From contig CM060964.1 of the NCBI GenBank assembly GCA_030765045.1, forward strand, positions 152,534,705 through 152,598,704: 64,000 nt of DNA, written 5' to 3'. This DNA comes from Tenodera sinensis. Its lineage: Eukaryota > Arthropoda > Insecta > Mantodea > Mantidae. This document shows, one piece after another, positions 55,733 to 64,000 of the stretch (the first letter of the stretch is position 1; each line of letters starts with the position of its first letter). The notes beneath the pieces are model-generated. The model did no database searches. It was not told the origin of the DNA and worked only from the letters and a program-made list of their open reading frames with translations. Position numbers and translations under genes: made by a program.

Positions 55733-58682
55733 CTTAACAGGATGAATTTGTTTTTCCTGGCACAACTTATAATAAAGTTCATACATTTTGCTTAGAGATA
55801 GCTCTTGTGATAAATACTGGCATTTATCGATGTCTACACGACGGTAATGACTTGTTTGGGTCGGAAAACTTTCAATATGTCCCAGCACAAATCATGAGCA
55901 TCGGCAGACATTTTTCCAGGGGGGCGGGTGTGCACATGTTTGAAATTTACGATCAGATAATATTAATTCATTATTTTATTATCAAAATTTATAACATTTG
56001 TTGCATATAACCATATTAATTTGTGCTAAATAAAAATTGATCTTTTAAAATAGTAGTTCAATAGTCAGTAATTGATTGCACATTAAGTTGACCAACTTCC
56101 AGGGGACCCGCCCCCCCCCCCCTGGTCCCCCTTCGCAACGCCCATTGCACAAATTCATTTACAATCTTTGTCTGTGTAGGTTTTCGCACATACAACTTTG
56201 CCACTTGAATTAATATACTCTTAACCTGTGTTCCTTTTCCTTTTTCTCATATTTTTCATCTACTGATCACAATTTCGCACACATTTCCTTGTTTTTGTAG
56301 CTTCTTTGATAATTACTTCAATCATGGCAGCCATATTGAATGTTTACATCATGTGGTACGAGTCGCATGTTCTAATTGGCTGCTTGGATTTAGCCCACTA
56401 TGGCTCTTAAGAGAATTGTAATTTCATCGAGAGAGTTTTCTTTACGCTGTTATTATAGCGATTTATGAGGGAGTTGGACTGAACCAACCATTTTGTGAAG
56501 TACGTAATTCAGTGTACCATCCATAGATGGCATCAGCTCCAAAAACACAAATTTGGACTTGGCCCACTCTGGCTCTCAGCCCTTCAAATATCCAAAAGCC
56601 CTCGTAAACTTTGCCTTGAAGTTCATATTGAAACACTAGCACTGTCTGCATAGTGTTGGATATATCCGTCGTATCATCAACCATACATGCGAGGGAAGAA
56701 GACTGCTTAATTTGATCAGAAATGAAATGCTTGCAAACATGTAGCATACGATCTAACAACTCATTTTGGATGCTTTTAGAGGTACCTTTAAAAACGGTAG
56801 CGTTTTCGAAATGGCTGTTAAACGCAGGACTGAGCTTCTTACAAAGACTCAGTATTTCTAAAAACACATCCTTATTGCTGGATGTTGCGATTTAGTCATG
56901 ACCGTGAAGAGGAAGATTACATGCACCACATAATTTTATGACATCTATTATCCTTGACAAAACTTCGCGATTTTTCTCCACTGTTTCGTTGTGTTATTTT
57001 ATGGATTCCTCATAAGCACTACTTAAAAATGACCTAATATTATACGCTCCTGGAAGTTGAAAACTGACCACATTAGCCTTATACTTAGAAGAACCATCAT
57101 GCTTTTCTATTTTTTCCTGCAGATGTTTCAAGTCACACACTCCGTCTTAGGTCCACGCATCATCACAACCACCACTGCCGAACAACAAACACACGAAACA
57201 GAAGAGCGTGTTTTTTCTTCACATCCACACAGCCAGGAAACTTTTTCGTGTAACTAAATATCAAATGTTCGAGTAAAAGAATCTCTGCTCTTGCACTGGA
57301 GTTGTATTTGCACAATATTCAGCTCAGGCTTTGGTCGGTCGCTGTTTTTCTGATAAACTTAGCGAACTAAACACAACCGCTTTTAGTTCACAAACTTTCA
57401 TTTTCTCTTAACTGTATTGTACTGCAACTGACAGCCAAGCCCAAGGTAAGTAGAGAAAGCCAAGCCAACTGGTTACTGACTGGAAATCAAAAGGTCGCAT
57501 AACTGTAAGCCCTGAAATACCCCTACAAAAAAAATGCCATCCCCTTTGTACTTCAGGTACACGCGTGTCCTTGGAAGTTGAAATGGTAGTGGTCATTTCC
57601 ATCGTTCCAATTTGAACCCAGGCAATTTCAACTGCGGGTCACTTCTGTGTACTTAAAAGTAACATTAGGTTGTACAAATATGCTCATAATGATCTAAAAA
57701 TTATGGTAAAAATCGTGCAAGCAAGTAATTTATAGTAATTCACAACAACCTTAGAAACGCTACAGAAAGAATAACAAGAGTTTCCACTCCATACATTTCA
57801 TGACACCCGGGCTCATTTTTCTCAGCCCTATGCTGGTCTTAACTAAGAAAGTGGGATAACCTTACAGCTATGCCGTTGTCATGGTTACCGACGAAAATAG
57901 ACCAGAAAGCGCCCGGGCTGTCAGAACCCGAGCCCGTCAGACCGTCATCTTAAAAATTAGCGTACAAAATAGGAGAAAAACGGAACAATTTTAAACGAGT
58001 TTTTTGTACAAGTATACCTATATAACGGTCATTAAAACCAAAAAATATCATTTTCAGTTTTTAATTGGGGGGAGGGAGGGGCGCCGCCCTTGAGCCCTCC
58101 TTCAATAGCCGCCCCTAGTATTGGCGTATGTTTTTAAGCTACCACGGACCATATGAGGTATGGAACATATATACTCTTTGAGACATCCGCAAACACACAA
58201 AAATATAGGCAAGTACCACAAAGAAATGCTAAAGCCTTATAACACCAGGAAAAAGCTAGTATATGACAATAATATAACTACAAAGCAGGGTACCTCGTAA
58301 TGCTGGAAACTAAGGATAAGAGGAGGGGAATTTGTGTAGTTAAAATGTACACGTATAGGTTAAGAACAATTACACTGACGTCCAGTTAAAGTACCCCGTA
58401 AAACAAATTTGGTAGAGCCCAAAACGGTTATGTAGTGCTGCCCGTAAATAACGTCCTTATACATTAAGCATGAAATGTAAAATGGTATCGTACAAATAAG
58501 CAAGAAACAATAAAATATATCACATAAATGTTTTGGAGTGGCAATCATATGAGTTTTTAATTGTTATAGGCTGTCAATTAGAAAAATTGCTAGTGCATAT
58601 ACTATGGATAAGACTAAATATATTTATTGAGAGTAGCTGTGTAATTTTAATGAGAACAATTATGAGTATATGCATAATCTTG

Positions 58683-58695
58683 CAAAAAAGGGGGA
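58683..58695 (+). promoter_or_regulatory. Polypurine tract and start of 3' LTR of Gypsy-2
   Basis: CAAAAAAGGGGGA is followed by TGTAGAAATATAG at 58,696, which fits a polypurine tract abutting an LTR start. I could not find the matching 5' LTR. Confidence 0.5.
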
Positions 58696-58760
58696 TGTAG
58701 AAATATAGATTAGTAAGGAACTCTTAGACGGCAGCAGAACCTAGTTTTTAAAAGTGTAAG

Positions 58761-59040
58761 TTCCACGAAAGTCGGCATCCTAGTTCCTTGCAAAGTGACC
58801 TTTTTCCGCCCCTGATGTGAAGGTTTTACAACCTCCCCAGCACTTTGTACAAGCCTCAAAACCACATGCTAATCTCCTGGGCACTCCCATGTTGCCAATA
58901 GTTTGACCTGCTGCTCCTCTTTGGATTAGTTGAAGAAAAATCCTTGTGCTGAGTGGTTGTTTGAATTCTGCATAAAGTGTATAGTTTCTAGTGATTCAAG
59001 TTTTAAATTTAGTGTAGGTAAATATTGCCTCGTAACATCA
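58761..59040. other. No gene recognised
   Basis: Possible remainder of the Gypsy-2 3' LTR or flank. Featureless on reading. Confidence 0.35.
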
Positions 59041-59564
59041 TGTGGAGACCATGGCAAGATGTTTCATCTTCTGCACCAAACGAACGCGTGAATTCCATCC
59101 AGAACCGCACGAAATACGTTGTTCTTCATCCTCTGCAACAAACGAACGCTTGAATGCAAATGAGCTCCAACCGCAACACAGTGAAATGCCTTGTTCTGTA
59201 CGAAGTAAGTGCAAGAAATCCGCCGCACGACTTACAAAACAATAGCAGATTTTGGTTCAAAATGTGAATGAGTACTACGTGTGCGAGAAAAAGTTAAGCT
59301 AGGGACTCGTATTAGAAACCGCAAAAATATTAAAATTAAGCAGACCTACCGTTAGGAAAATAGTTAAGAAAGGTCCGAAAATGCAGAAACCAGGAAATAA
59401 GCAAAAATAGTTCTCGAAAATCGATGACTTTGACTGCCACGTTATTCGTAAGGAAATTTACAAGTGCTTTAAGAAATGGCAGCCACCAACGGTCACAGAA
59501 CTATTGAATATTCTGAAAACCTTGTTTGACTTCCCCTATCAGACTACAACATTAAGAGGAATTG

Positions 59565-59583
59565 TGAAAAAAAAAAAAAAAAA
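59565..59583. repeat. A-rich tract inside the transposase relic
   Basis: A run of A (about 16) near 59,568-59,583 lengthens the Lys-rich part between the HTH and catalytic segments. Confidence 0.85.
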
Positions 59584-60138
59584 ATTGTTTTCGTTTTCGC
59601 ACATTACGTTCTAGGCGCGTAATAATGGAATCTCAAAGAATTGTTGCCTGGAGTTACAAAGGCTAAACCAGTTGTGTTCAGATGACCATCGCATAATTTC
59701 CTCGGACGAAACTTGGTACGATACTCGCGACACGGTTAAAAAGGATTGGGACGATGGATGATGTTCATGTGCGTTAAGAACTCTAGCATCAAGAGGTAAT
59801 CGCATCATGGTTCTCCATGCCGGAGACTCTGAGGAGTACGTACCAAACTGTTTCTACTGTCAGCAAAGAATATTGCTTATGCCAAAGCTGACAGCCATGA
59901 CGAAATGAATGCCGATATTTTCGAATGCTGGTTTCAGAACTCACTTCTACCAAATCTTCCCCAAGACAAAAAGTGTGCAATAATTTATGCAAGTTATCAC
60001 TCCAGGCTACTAGTTCCATGTCCCAATAGAAACTCTGCCAAAGAAAGCATAGTACAGTTCAAGAGAGACAATAACTTACTTGTACCAGACCCCATTTGTA
60101 TAAAGTTAATTCTCTTGCAGCAAGTAAAGGCTGCAAAC

Positions 60139-60931
60139 CAGTGGCGTAACTAAGTGTTTGCAGGCCCCCCTGCAATAAATGTTGGGGGCCCTACTTATTA
60201 ATAAAGCTTAAAAATGGAGAGATTAAAATATTAAATATTGACTCACATAGAATAAGTGTAAAAATAACACCCCTGATTACCAACACTAATGGCTATTTTC
60301 CCTAAACAAACAATATACATTCGCTAAACGCATAATGCCCAATGGTGAAATAAAATTGTTACCTGTCAATATTCTGGGTAACTCAGCTATTAACCCAAGC
60401 ATACTTCTATTTGTGCTGCCTCAGATATCATTCAGAAACAATAACACTAACAACTGGTTAGAACAACACATATTGATTAATGTTTATACCTTATGACTAA
60501 ATGGTAAAATAATCCAATAGTAAACTAATCCAATAGTAAACTAATCGAGTACATTTTAGATAGGTACTACTCGTACTTACTATGTGGTTTGTAGAGTTTT
60601 TACAACTGTATTGAATAAAATATCGTGCTTTAATGAATTTCTCTGTATGGTTGTAAATGCTTTTGAGAGCATTTGCACTTGGAGGTAAGCTTGTCTCAAA
60701 ACTTTTGAGCAAGAAAGGATAGGAAATGCTTACAGGTTGTTCTGTTGTCAGTAGGTATGTCATCAGTGAATTGCATCCGTTCCAGGGCTTCTTCCTAGCA
60801 ATTTTCCACGGTTCAATTGAATATAAAATGTCATTTTTAAGATAACTATTAAAGACAGTCTGGGGGGCCCCTAAAAGTCGCCCCCCCCCCCCCGCGCCGC
60901 GGGGTCTGCGGGGCCGTTATTTGCGCCACTG
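60139..60931. mobile_element. Non-autonomous hAT element, 793 bp
   Basis: Left end CAGTGGCGTAACTAAGTG; right end, read inward, CAGTGGCGCAAATAACGG. A perfect 8-bp duplication CTGCAAAC lies at 60,131-60,138 and 60,932-60,939. G/C-rich subterminal stretches flank an AT-rich centre with no recognisable transposase. Confidence 0.97.
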
Positions 60932-61263
60932 CTGCAAACATTAAGGAAAAATACCCAATAGATGTGCTTGCCAGAAGATGCGGGCAAGAAGTTTTGAGAC
61001 TACCACCATACCATTGTGTTTAACCCCATAGAACTAATTTGGGCACAGTCAAAAAGACAGTGAGGAAACAGAATGTAACCCCATCTCTTAGTGCTAGTGT
61101 GTGTGAGAGACTACCTGAACGTGCATGTAAGATCGATAGTGATTACTGGGCAAGATGTGTGCAGCATGTTATTAAAAAGGAGAGAAAATATCTAACTCGC
61201 CTTGTGGATCATGATGAACGCTTTATAATAAATGTTGCAGAAAGCAGCGACGAAGAAAGCTAA

Positions 61264-61655
61264 GGTATGCCTAACAATAATAATAGTCATGTGTCATTTT
61301 ATCTATTGGAAGTTGGTCATTATTCTTGGTTAAACATTCTCCGTAGACAAGCATTATCAAAATTAAACAATATTAAATGAAAGAAGTGTCACGGCTGAAA
61401 CCTTTTTTAAAACACGTGTATAAATTTTTAAATTCCATCCAATTGCAATTTTATTGATGATAGCTTATTAGAATAACACACACACGCGCGCGCGCGTCCC
61501 AACAAAACACCGACAACGCGTAGTATGTTGTGCGGGATGGCAAACTAATCAGTTTTGAAATGGGAACCCCCGTCCGGAAATGCACGGTTTCGACGCTGTA
61601 GCGCATTGAAATGTAAGATGGTTGTACGTCCACATTTCATCAATAGACCCAATAT
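61264..61655. other. No gene; contains an (AC)(GC) run
   Basis: The alternating ACACACACACGCGCGCGCGC (about 61,477-61,497) could form Z-DNA. The part from 61,545 on is 3' flank of the mariner fragment that follows. Confidence 0.5.
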
Positions 61656-61659
61656 CGAG

Positions 61660-61945
61660 CTGAAACGGGCTACGAACTGTGTACCTCCTACGTCATTGCA
61701 GAGCCTATATCGGCGGTGGTGAGCCTTAGGCACATGACCCAATACGTGCTGTTGTCTTTGGAGGTTTTCAGTTGCTCCGTGGATTCGAGCTATAAGGTCC
61801 TCCGCTGACGTTACTGGAGTGCCATATACCATGCTCTTTCACACAACTCCACAGAAAATACTCGAAAGGTGTCAGATCTGGCGACTGTACTGGCCATTTC
61901 ACTGGTCCTCTACCAATCCATCGATTTGAATATGCGACGTTCAGG
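61660..61945 (-). pseudogene. Mariner-like transposase C-terminal fragment
   Basis: On the minus strand: NRWIGRGPVKWPVQSPDLTP (third catalytic Asp in SPDLTP), FEYFLWSCVKEHGIW, then after a shift TPVTSAEDLIARIHGATENL, QRQQHVLGHVPKAHHRRYRL and CNDVGGTQF. This is the end of a DUF4817-type mariner transposase. At 61,946 it abuts a MITE-type terminus, so the preceding part of the gene is lost. Confidence 0.8.
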
Positions 61946-62150
61946 TGGGGTGGAAGGGGAGTCATTATATTAATTTAAACCAGTGATAGATCTCGGTATT
62001 TGGATCACATTTTGTATCTTACGTTTTTGTCTCTGACCATTTCCTACGGAGATATTTTAGTTTTATTGAAAACAAATTGGCAACACTGCAGGTTTCACTT
62101 TCACTATGCCAGTACATAAACGTACACGCGTCACGGAGCCGCGCGGCTCG
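61946..62150. mobile_element. Terminal fragment of the TA-flanked MITE family
   Basis: GGGTGGAAGGGGAGTCATTA, then CAGTGATAGATCTCGGTATT and CATTTCCTACGGAGATATTT match, inverted, the right end of the 15,683-16,338 element (to gcaacactgcag). Confidence 0.75.
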
Positions 62151-62395
62151 TGAGTGTAAACATAAAGACATACCATGCCGTCTCTGCTACGTCGTAATAA
62201 ATAAGTACATCTGAATTCTCCAGTAACGCATACTGTAACCTAAACTCACATTCTAAGGATATTGTTCATCATTTCCTTCAACATCGAACTTAAATCGTTT
62301 TGTAGCTGATACTGCTATAATTTAATAAACCAAACCATCTCTCTGACTTATAAACACAAAGGTACATTTGTAGGCTCTTACAAAGTGTACCAAAT
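62151..62395. other. No gene recognised
   Basis: Short AT-rich interval between MITE and mariner fragments. Confidence 0.4.
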
Positions 62396-62664
62396 GATAT
62401 TTTTAAGATGGCAGCAAAAGAATAAGCAATGAACCAAATGGTTCACCCACTTCATAGGTATTGTTCAAAATGTACACCATTTGCGCACCTGCAAACCTCA
62501 CACCCTTTTAACCAATTACGTCGCACTCTAACAAAAACACCCTCATTGTTGCGTATTTCTTCCGCAGCCAGATAAATGCACTCTCAAAGATTCGAGGGCA
62601 GTAGTTGCTGTTTTGTAGATCCTGCTTTTCACGTCTCCCCTGAAGAAAACATTCAGAGGAGTCA
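62396..62664 (-). pseudogene. Mariner-like transposase C-terminal fragment, second type
   Basis: On the minus strand: MTPLNVFFRGDVKSRIYKTA, TALESLRVHL, EIRNNEGVFVRVRRNWLKGC and EVCRCANGVHFEQYL then a stop. It fits the tail of arthropod mariner-like transposases (SPDLTPLDFFLWGYLK at the start, HFEHLL at the end). It differs from the fragment at 61,660-61,945, so it comes from another lineage. The upstream core is cut off by a MITE at 62,665. Confidence 0.7.
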
Positions 62665-62666
62665 TA

Positions 62667-63080
62667 CCGGGTGGAAGGGAAGTCATTACATTAATTTAAA
62701 CCAGTGGTAGATCTCGGTATTTGGAGCACATTTTGTATCATACGTTTTTGTCTCTGACCATTTCCTACGGAGATCGTTTAGTCGAAACAACCTGCCGACA
62801 CTACCGATTGTCACTTTCACTGGTTCAGTACATAAACACTACTGCTACCACGCGTCTCCTATGTTTACTGTACGGACGTAGGCCAATCACAAGCATTACC
62901 TGCGAAAGCATACGGCTAAAGTGAAAGTGGTCGACCTATTTACATTCGGAAACCAGGTCAAGTCCCTGCCCAACCTCAAAGCAACGTTGTCGACATACCT
63001 CGCGTCTGAAAAAGTCGTTTGGAGTATTCCTTCGCGTCTTTCAAGTAATTATTTCGAAAGCCTGTGTGATGTCTAGAGCG
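62667..63080. mobile_element. Partial inverted copy of the TA-flanked MITE
   Basis: Starts CCGGGTGGAAGGGAAGTCAT after TA (62,665-62,666) and matches, in reverse complement, about 15,915-16,338, to GAGTATTCCTTCGCGTCTTT and GCCTGTGTGATGTCTAGAGC. The other end is missing. Confidence 0.8.
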
Positions 63081-63273
63081 AGGACATATATCCACTGAAG
63101 AAGAAATCAGGTTGACTGCAGGGCGAATTGCTTGCTTCACGTCATCGCTGTTACCTCGGACTGAGGGGCGAACAGTCTGGACAGAACATACTCTGGTTCA
63201 GTATGACAGCTGCACCGTACATATAAGGGAGTGCTATTTTCTGTGCGATCCGTGTTTACATACGAGGTGAATA

Positions 63274-64000
63274 ATGTCTTCAGCTTTAGGTGATGGTAAA
63301 TTAAATCAGTTATTGGAAGAATTTGGAACAAATAATTTCGTATTGAATGGCGATACGATACAATGTAAGTTATGTTATTCACAAATCAGAGATTCCAAGG
63401 AGAAATGGAAATTGTTGAAGCAACATTACAGTACCCCCCCCCCAAAAAAAAAAAACAAAAAAAAAACATAAAGCACTTGTTGCAGCATAAAAGAATAAAG
63501 AACAAGACCTTTTGTCACTTCAATCGGAGTTTTTTGAAGACATGTGCAAAATGTTGGTACGTAGCAACATACTATCTCACAAGGTAGAACATGCTGAATT
63601 TAAAATGTTCATAAAAATACGCTAAGCGGGAGCCTCCCAGTGCAACAACCCTACGTAAATAGTGTCTATCAAAATGTTATGATATAGTTATGGCTCAAAT
63701 TCGGCAATCTGTGGGTGACAATAAAATTTGGATTTGCATAGACGAAACTCAGGATTCTGTGGGGAGGTTTGTTGCAAATGTAATTGTGGGAGTACTTTTG
63801 CAAGACAGACCTACTAAATCATTTCTGTTGACGCCTGAAGTTATTGATAAGGTTAACCACAAAAGTATTGTCGAAATTTTTCAAAAGAGTCTAATTTTCC
63901 TGTGGCCAGAGGGGATCAAAACTGATAATGTACTACTTTTCTGACAGATGGTGCGAGCTACATGCTAAAACCTGCTAAATAAATTAAAATACATCGCCCC
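63274..64000 (+). pseudogene. hAT transposase (CGGBP1-like), 5' part, cut by window end
   Basis: 63,274-63,471 gives LGDGKLNQLLEEFGTNNFVL and DTIQCKLCYSQIRDSKEKWK LLKQH, a zinc-finger head as in CGGBP1-type hAT proteins. A C/A-run (63,437-63,468) breaks the frame. The core continues at 63,690: KIWICIDETQDSVGRFVANV (first Asp), IVGVLLQDRPTKSFLLTPEV, IVEIFQKSLIFLWPEGIKTD, and TDGASYMLKPAK (second Asp) before the edge. It belongs to the same group as the relic at 43,740-44,763 and is better preserved. The rest of the gene lies outside. Confidence 0.75.

Larger units (their letters stand above)
54182..56582 (-). mobile_element. DNA transposon of unassigned family, 2.4 kb, nested in hAT
   Basis: Terminal inverted repeats: GGGCTGAGAGCCAGAGTGTG on the left; GGGCTGAGAGCCAGAGTGGG read inward from the right. 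A related word, GCCCACTATGGCT, recurs near both ends (about 54,410 and 56,393). The hAT frame is interrupted here (GFWIFEG on one side, NAEGL on the other). The nearby words gcaaat and tcaaat flank it, but I found no exact target duplication. A 184-bp MITE lies inside. Confidence 0.85.
52901..57250 (-). pseudogene. hAT transposase (ZMYM1-like), split by a transposon
   Basis: On the minus strand: around 57,250-57,150 a zinc-finger region (WLCGCEEK, then LLFRVFVVR), broken; 56,867-56,583 (TSKSIQNELLDRMLHVCKHF, SLACMVDDTTDISNTMQTVL, with the first Asp; GKVYEGFWIFEG), then the nested transposon; after it 54,181-53,945 (QTYDGATVFRGHLGGVNVKV, with the second Asp; IYCYAHQLNKLM); 53,920-53,495 (RIPRPSETRWNFRSRSVQSI, LMPRVDVLYDQLQKVETNIL); 53,362-52,901 (TTSETERCFSKFKLIKTFLR with the Glu, RLTALGMLSIEKVLL). 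It is related to the hAT protein at 35,755-37,878 but clearly diverged, a sister subfamily rather than a copy. Confidence 0.85.
52783..58117 (-). mobile_element. hAT element, 5,335 bp including a nested transposon
   Basis: Left terminus CAGTGGTGGCTCATGAA with GGAGGGGCTCAGGG inward; right terminus, read inward, TAGGGGCGGCTATTGAAGGA with GGGCTCAAGGG inward. A perfect 8-bp duplication GTATTGGC lies at 52,775-52,782 and 58,118-58,125. Subtracting the insert at about 54,182-56,582 leaves about 2.9 kb, the size of the hAT at 35,676. Confidence 0.97.
42987..58760 (+). mobile_element. Gypsy-2: second LTR retrotransposon, heavily nested and deleted
   Basis: Pieces occur in order on the plus strand: primer-binding site (42,987), gag (43,030-43,442 and 44,921-45,720, then 50,610-51,150), integrase (51,776-52,330), integrase tail (52,690-52,782 continuing at 58,118-58,310), polypurine tract (58,683-58,695). 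Protease, RT and RNase H are missing between 51,150 and 51,776, probably by deletion. The pieces are separated by hAT elements at 43,443-44,920, 47,178-50,191 and 52,783-58,117. Confidence 0.7.
59042..61262 (+). pseudogene. Tc1/IS630-like DDE transposase, copy 2, split by a hAT
   Basis: Same protein family as 40,481-41,892 but on the plus strand. 59,042-59,245: N-terminal frame ending CKKSAARLTKQ. 59,265-59,620: HTH-like part (ETAKILKLSRPTVRKIVKKG, FKKWQPPTVTELLNILKTLF). 59,695-59,770: IISSDETWYDTRDTVKK with the first Asp. 59,800-60,130: IMVLHAGDSEEYV, DIFECWFQNSLLPNLPQDKK, ASYHSRLLV, then KAAN, where a hAT element is inserted. 60,940-61,262: IKEKYPIDVLARR, VLRLPPYHC, then (with a shift) LGTVKKTVRKQNVTPSL and an acidic end. 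The second Asp, normally before NASYH, is missing. Stops and shifts make it inactive. Confidence 0.75.

Noticed and set aside
55601..55888. Protein shared with 23,430-23,612
   Set aside because: The shared peptide is only the translated 184-bp MITE.

Overview
This is eukaryotic, almost certainly arthropod, nuclear DNA. It is AT-rich, has no compact gene array, operons or ribosome-binding sites, and is packed with decayed transposable elements (TEs) of types common in insects and other arthropods: hAT, Tc1/mariner, pogo/Tigger, Ty3/gypsy-like LTR retrotransposons and tRNA-headed SINEs. The style of the SINEs, one containing a 'gttgtttaacgacgctgt' motif, reminds me of polyneopteran insects such as cockroaches and crickets. 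That is recollection, not proof. I found no complete host protein-coding gene, no rRNA and no functional tRNA.

Layout. 0.1-0.8 kb: fragment of a repetitive arthropod gene family. 1.3-1.4 kb: promoter-like cluster on the minus strand. 4.1-15.5 kb: an LTR retrotransposon (Gypsy-1) with both LTRs, broken by several SINEs, an A48 tract and a 1.27-kb mariner-like element. 15.7-16.3 kb: TA-flanked non-autonomous element. 17.7-19.7 kb: ZNF862-like hAT relic containing a foldback element. 22.3-23.6 kb: two hAT-type elements side by side on one repeated 8-bp target. 24.2-28.9 kb: a C/A-rich minisatellite that is open in frame but not a gene. 29.5-30.3 kb: exon candidate and mariner relic. 32.4-33.1 kb: 70-bp tandem repeat with higher-order structure. 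34.8 kb: SINE. 35.7-38.5 kb: nearly intact hAT with a perfect 8-bp target duplication. 39.0-39.5 kb: Tigger tail. 40.5-41.9 kb: Tc1/IS630-like transposase. 43.0-58.8 kb: a second LTR retrotransposon (Gypsy-2) invaded by three hAT elements, one of which holds another DNA transposon, which holds a MITE. 59.0-61.3 kb: second Tc1/IS630-like transposase, split by a 793-bp hAT. 61.4-63.1 kb: mariner pieces and MITE arms. 63.3-64.0 kb: start of another hAT gene, cut by the window edge.

The genes do not form a pathway; the locus is a TE graveyard whose insertions can be ordered in time. I located exact or near-exact 8-bp duplications for hAT elements at 22,337, 23,378, 35,676, 43,443, 47,178, 52,783, 55,549 and 60,139. 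All family calls come from reading motifs by eye; no database search was run.
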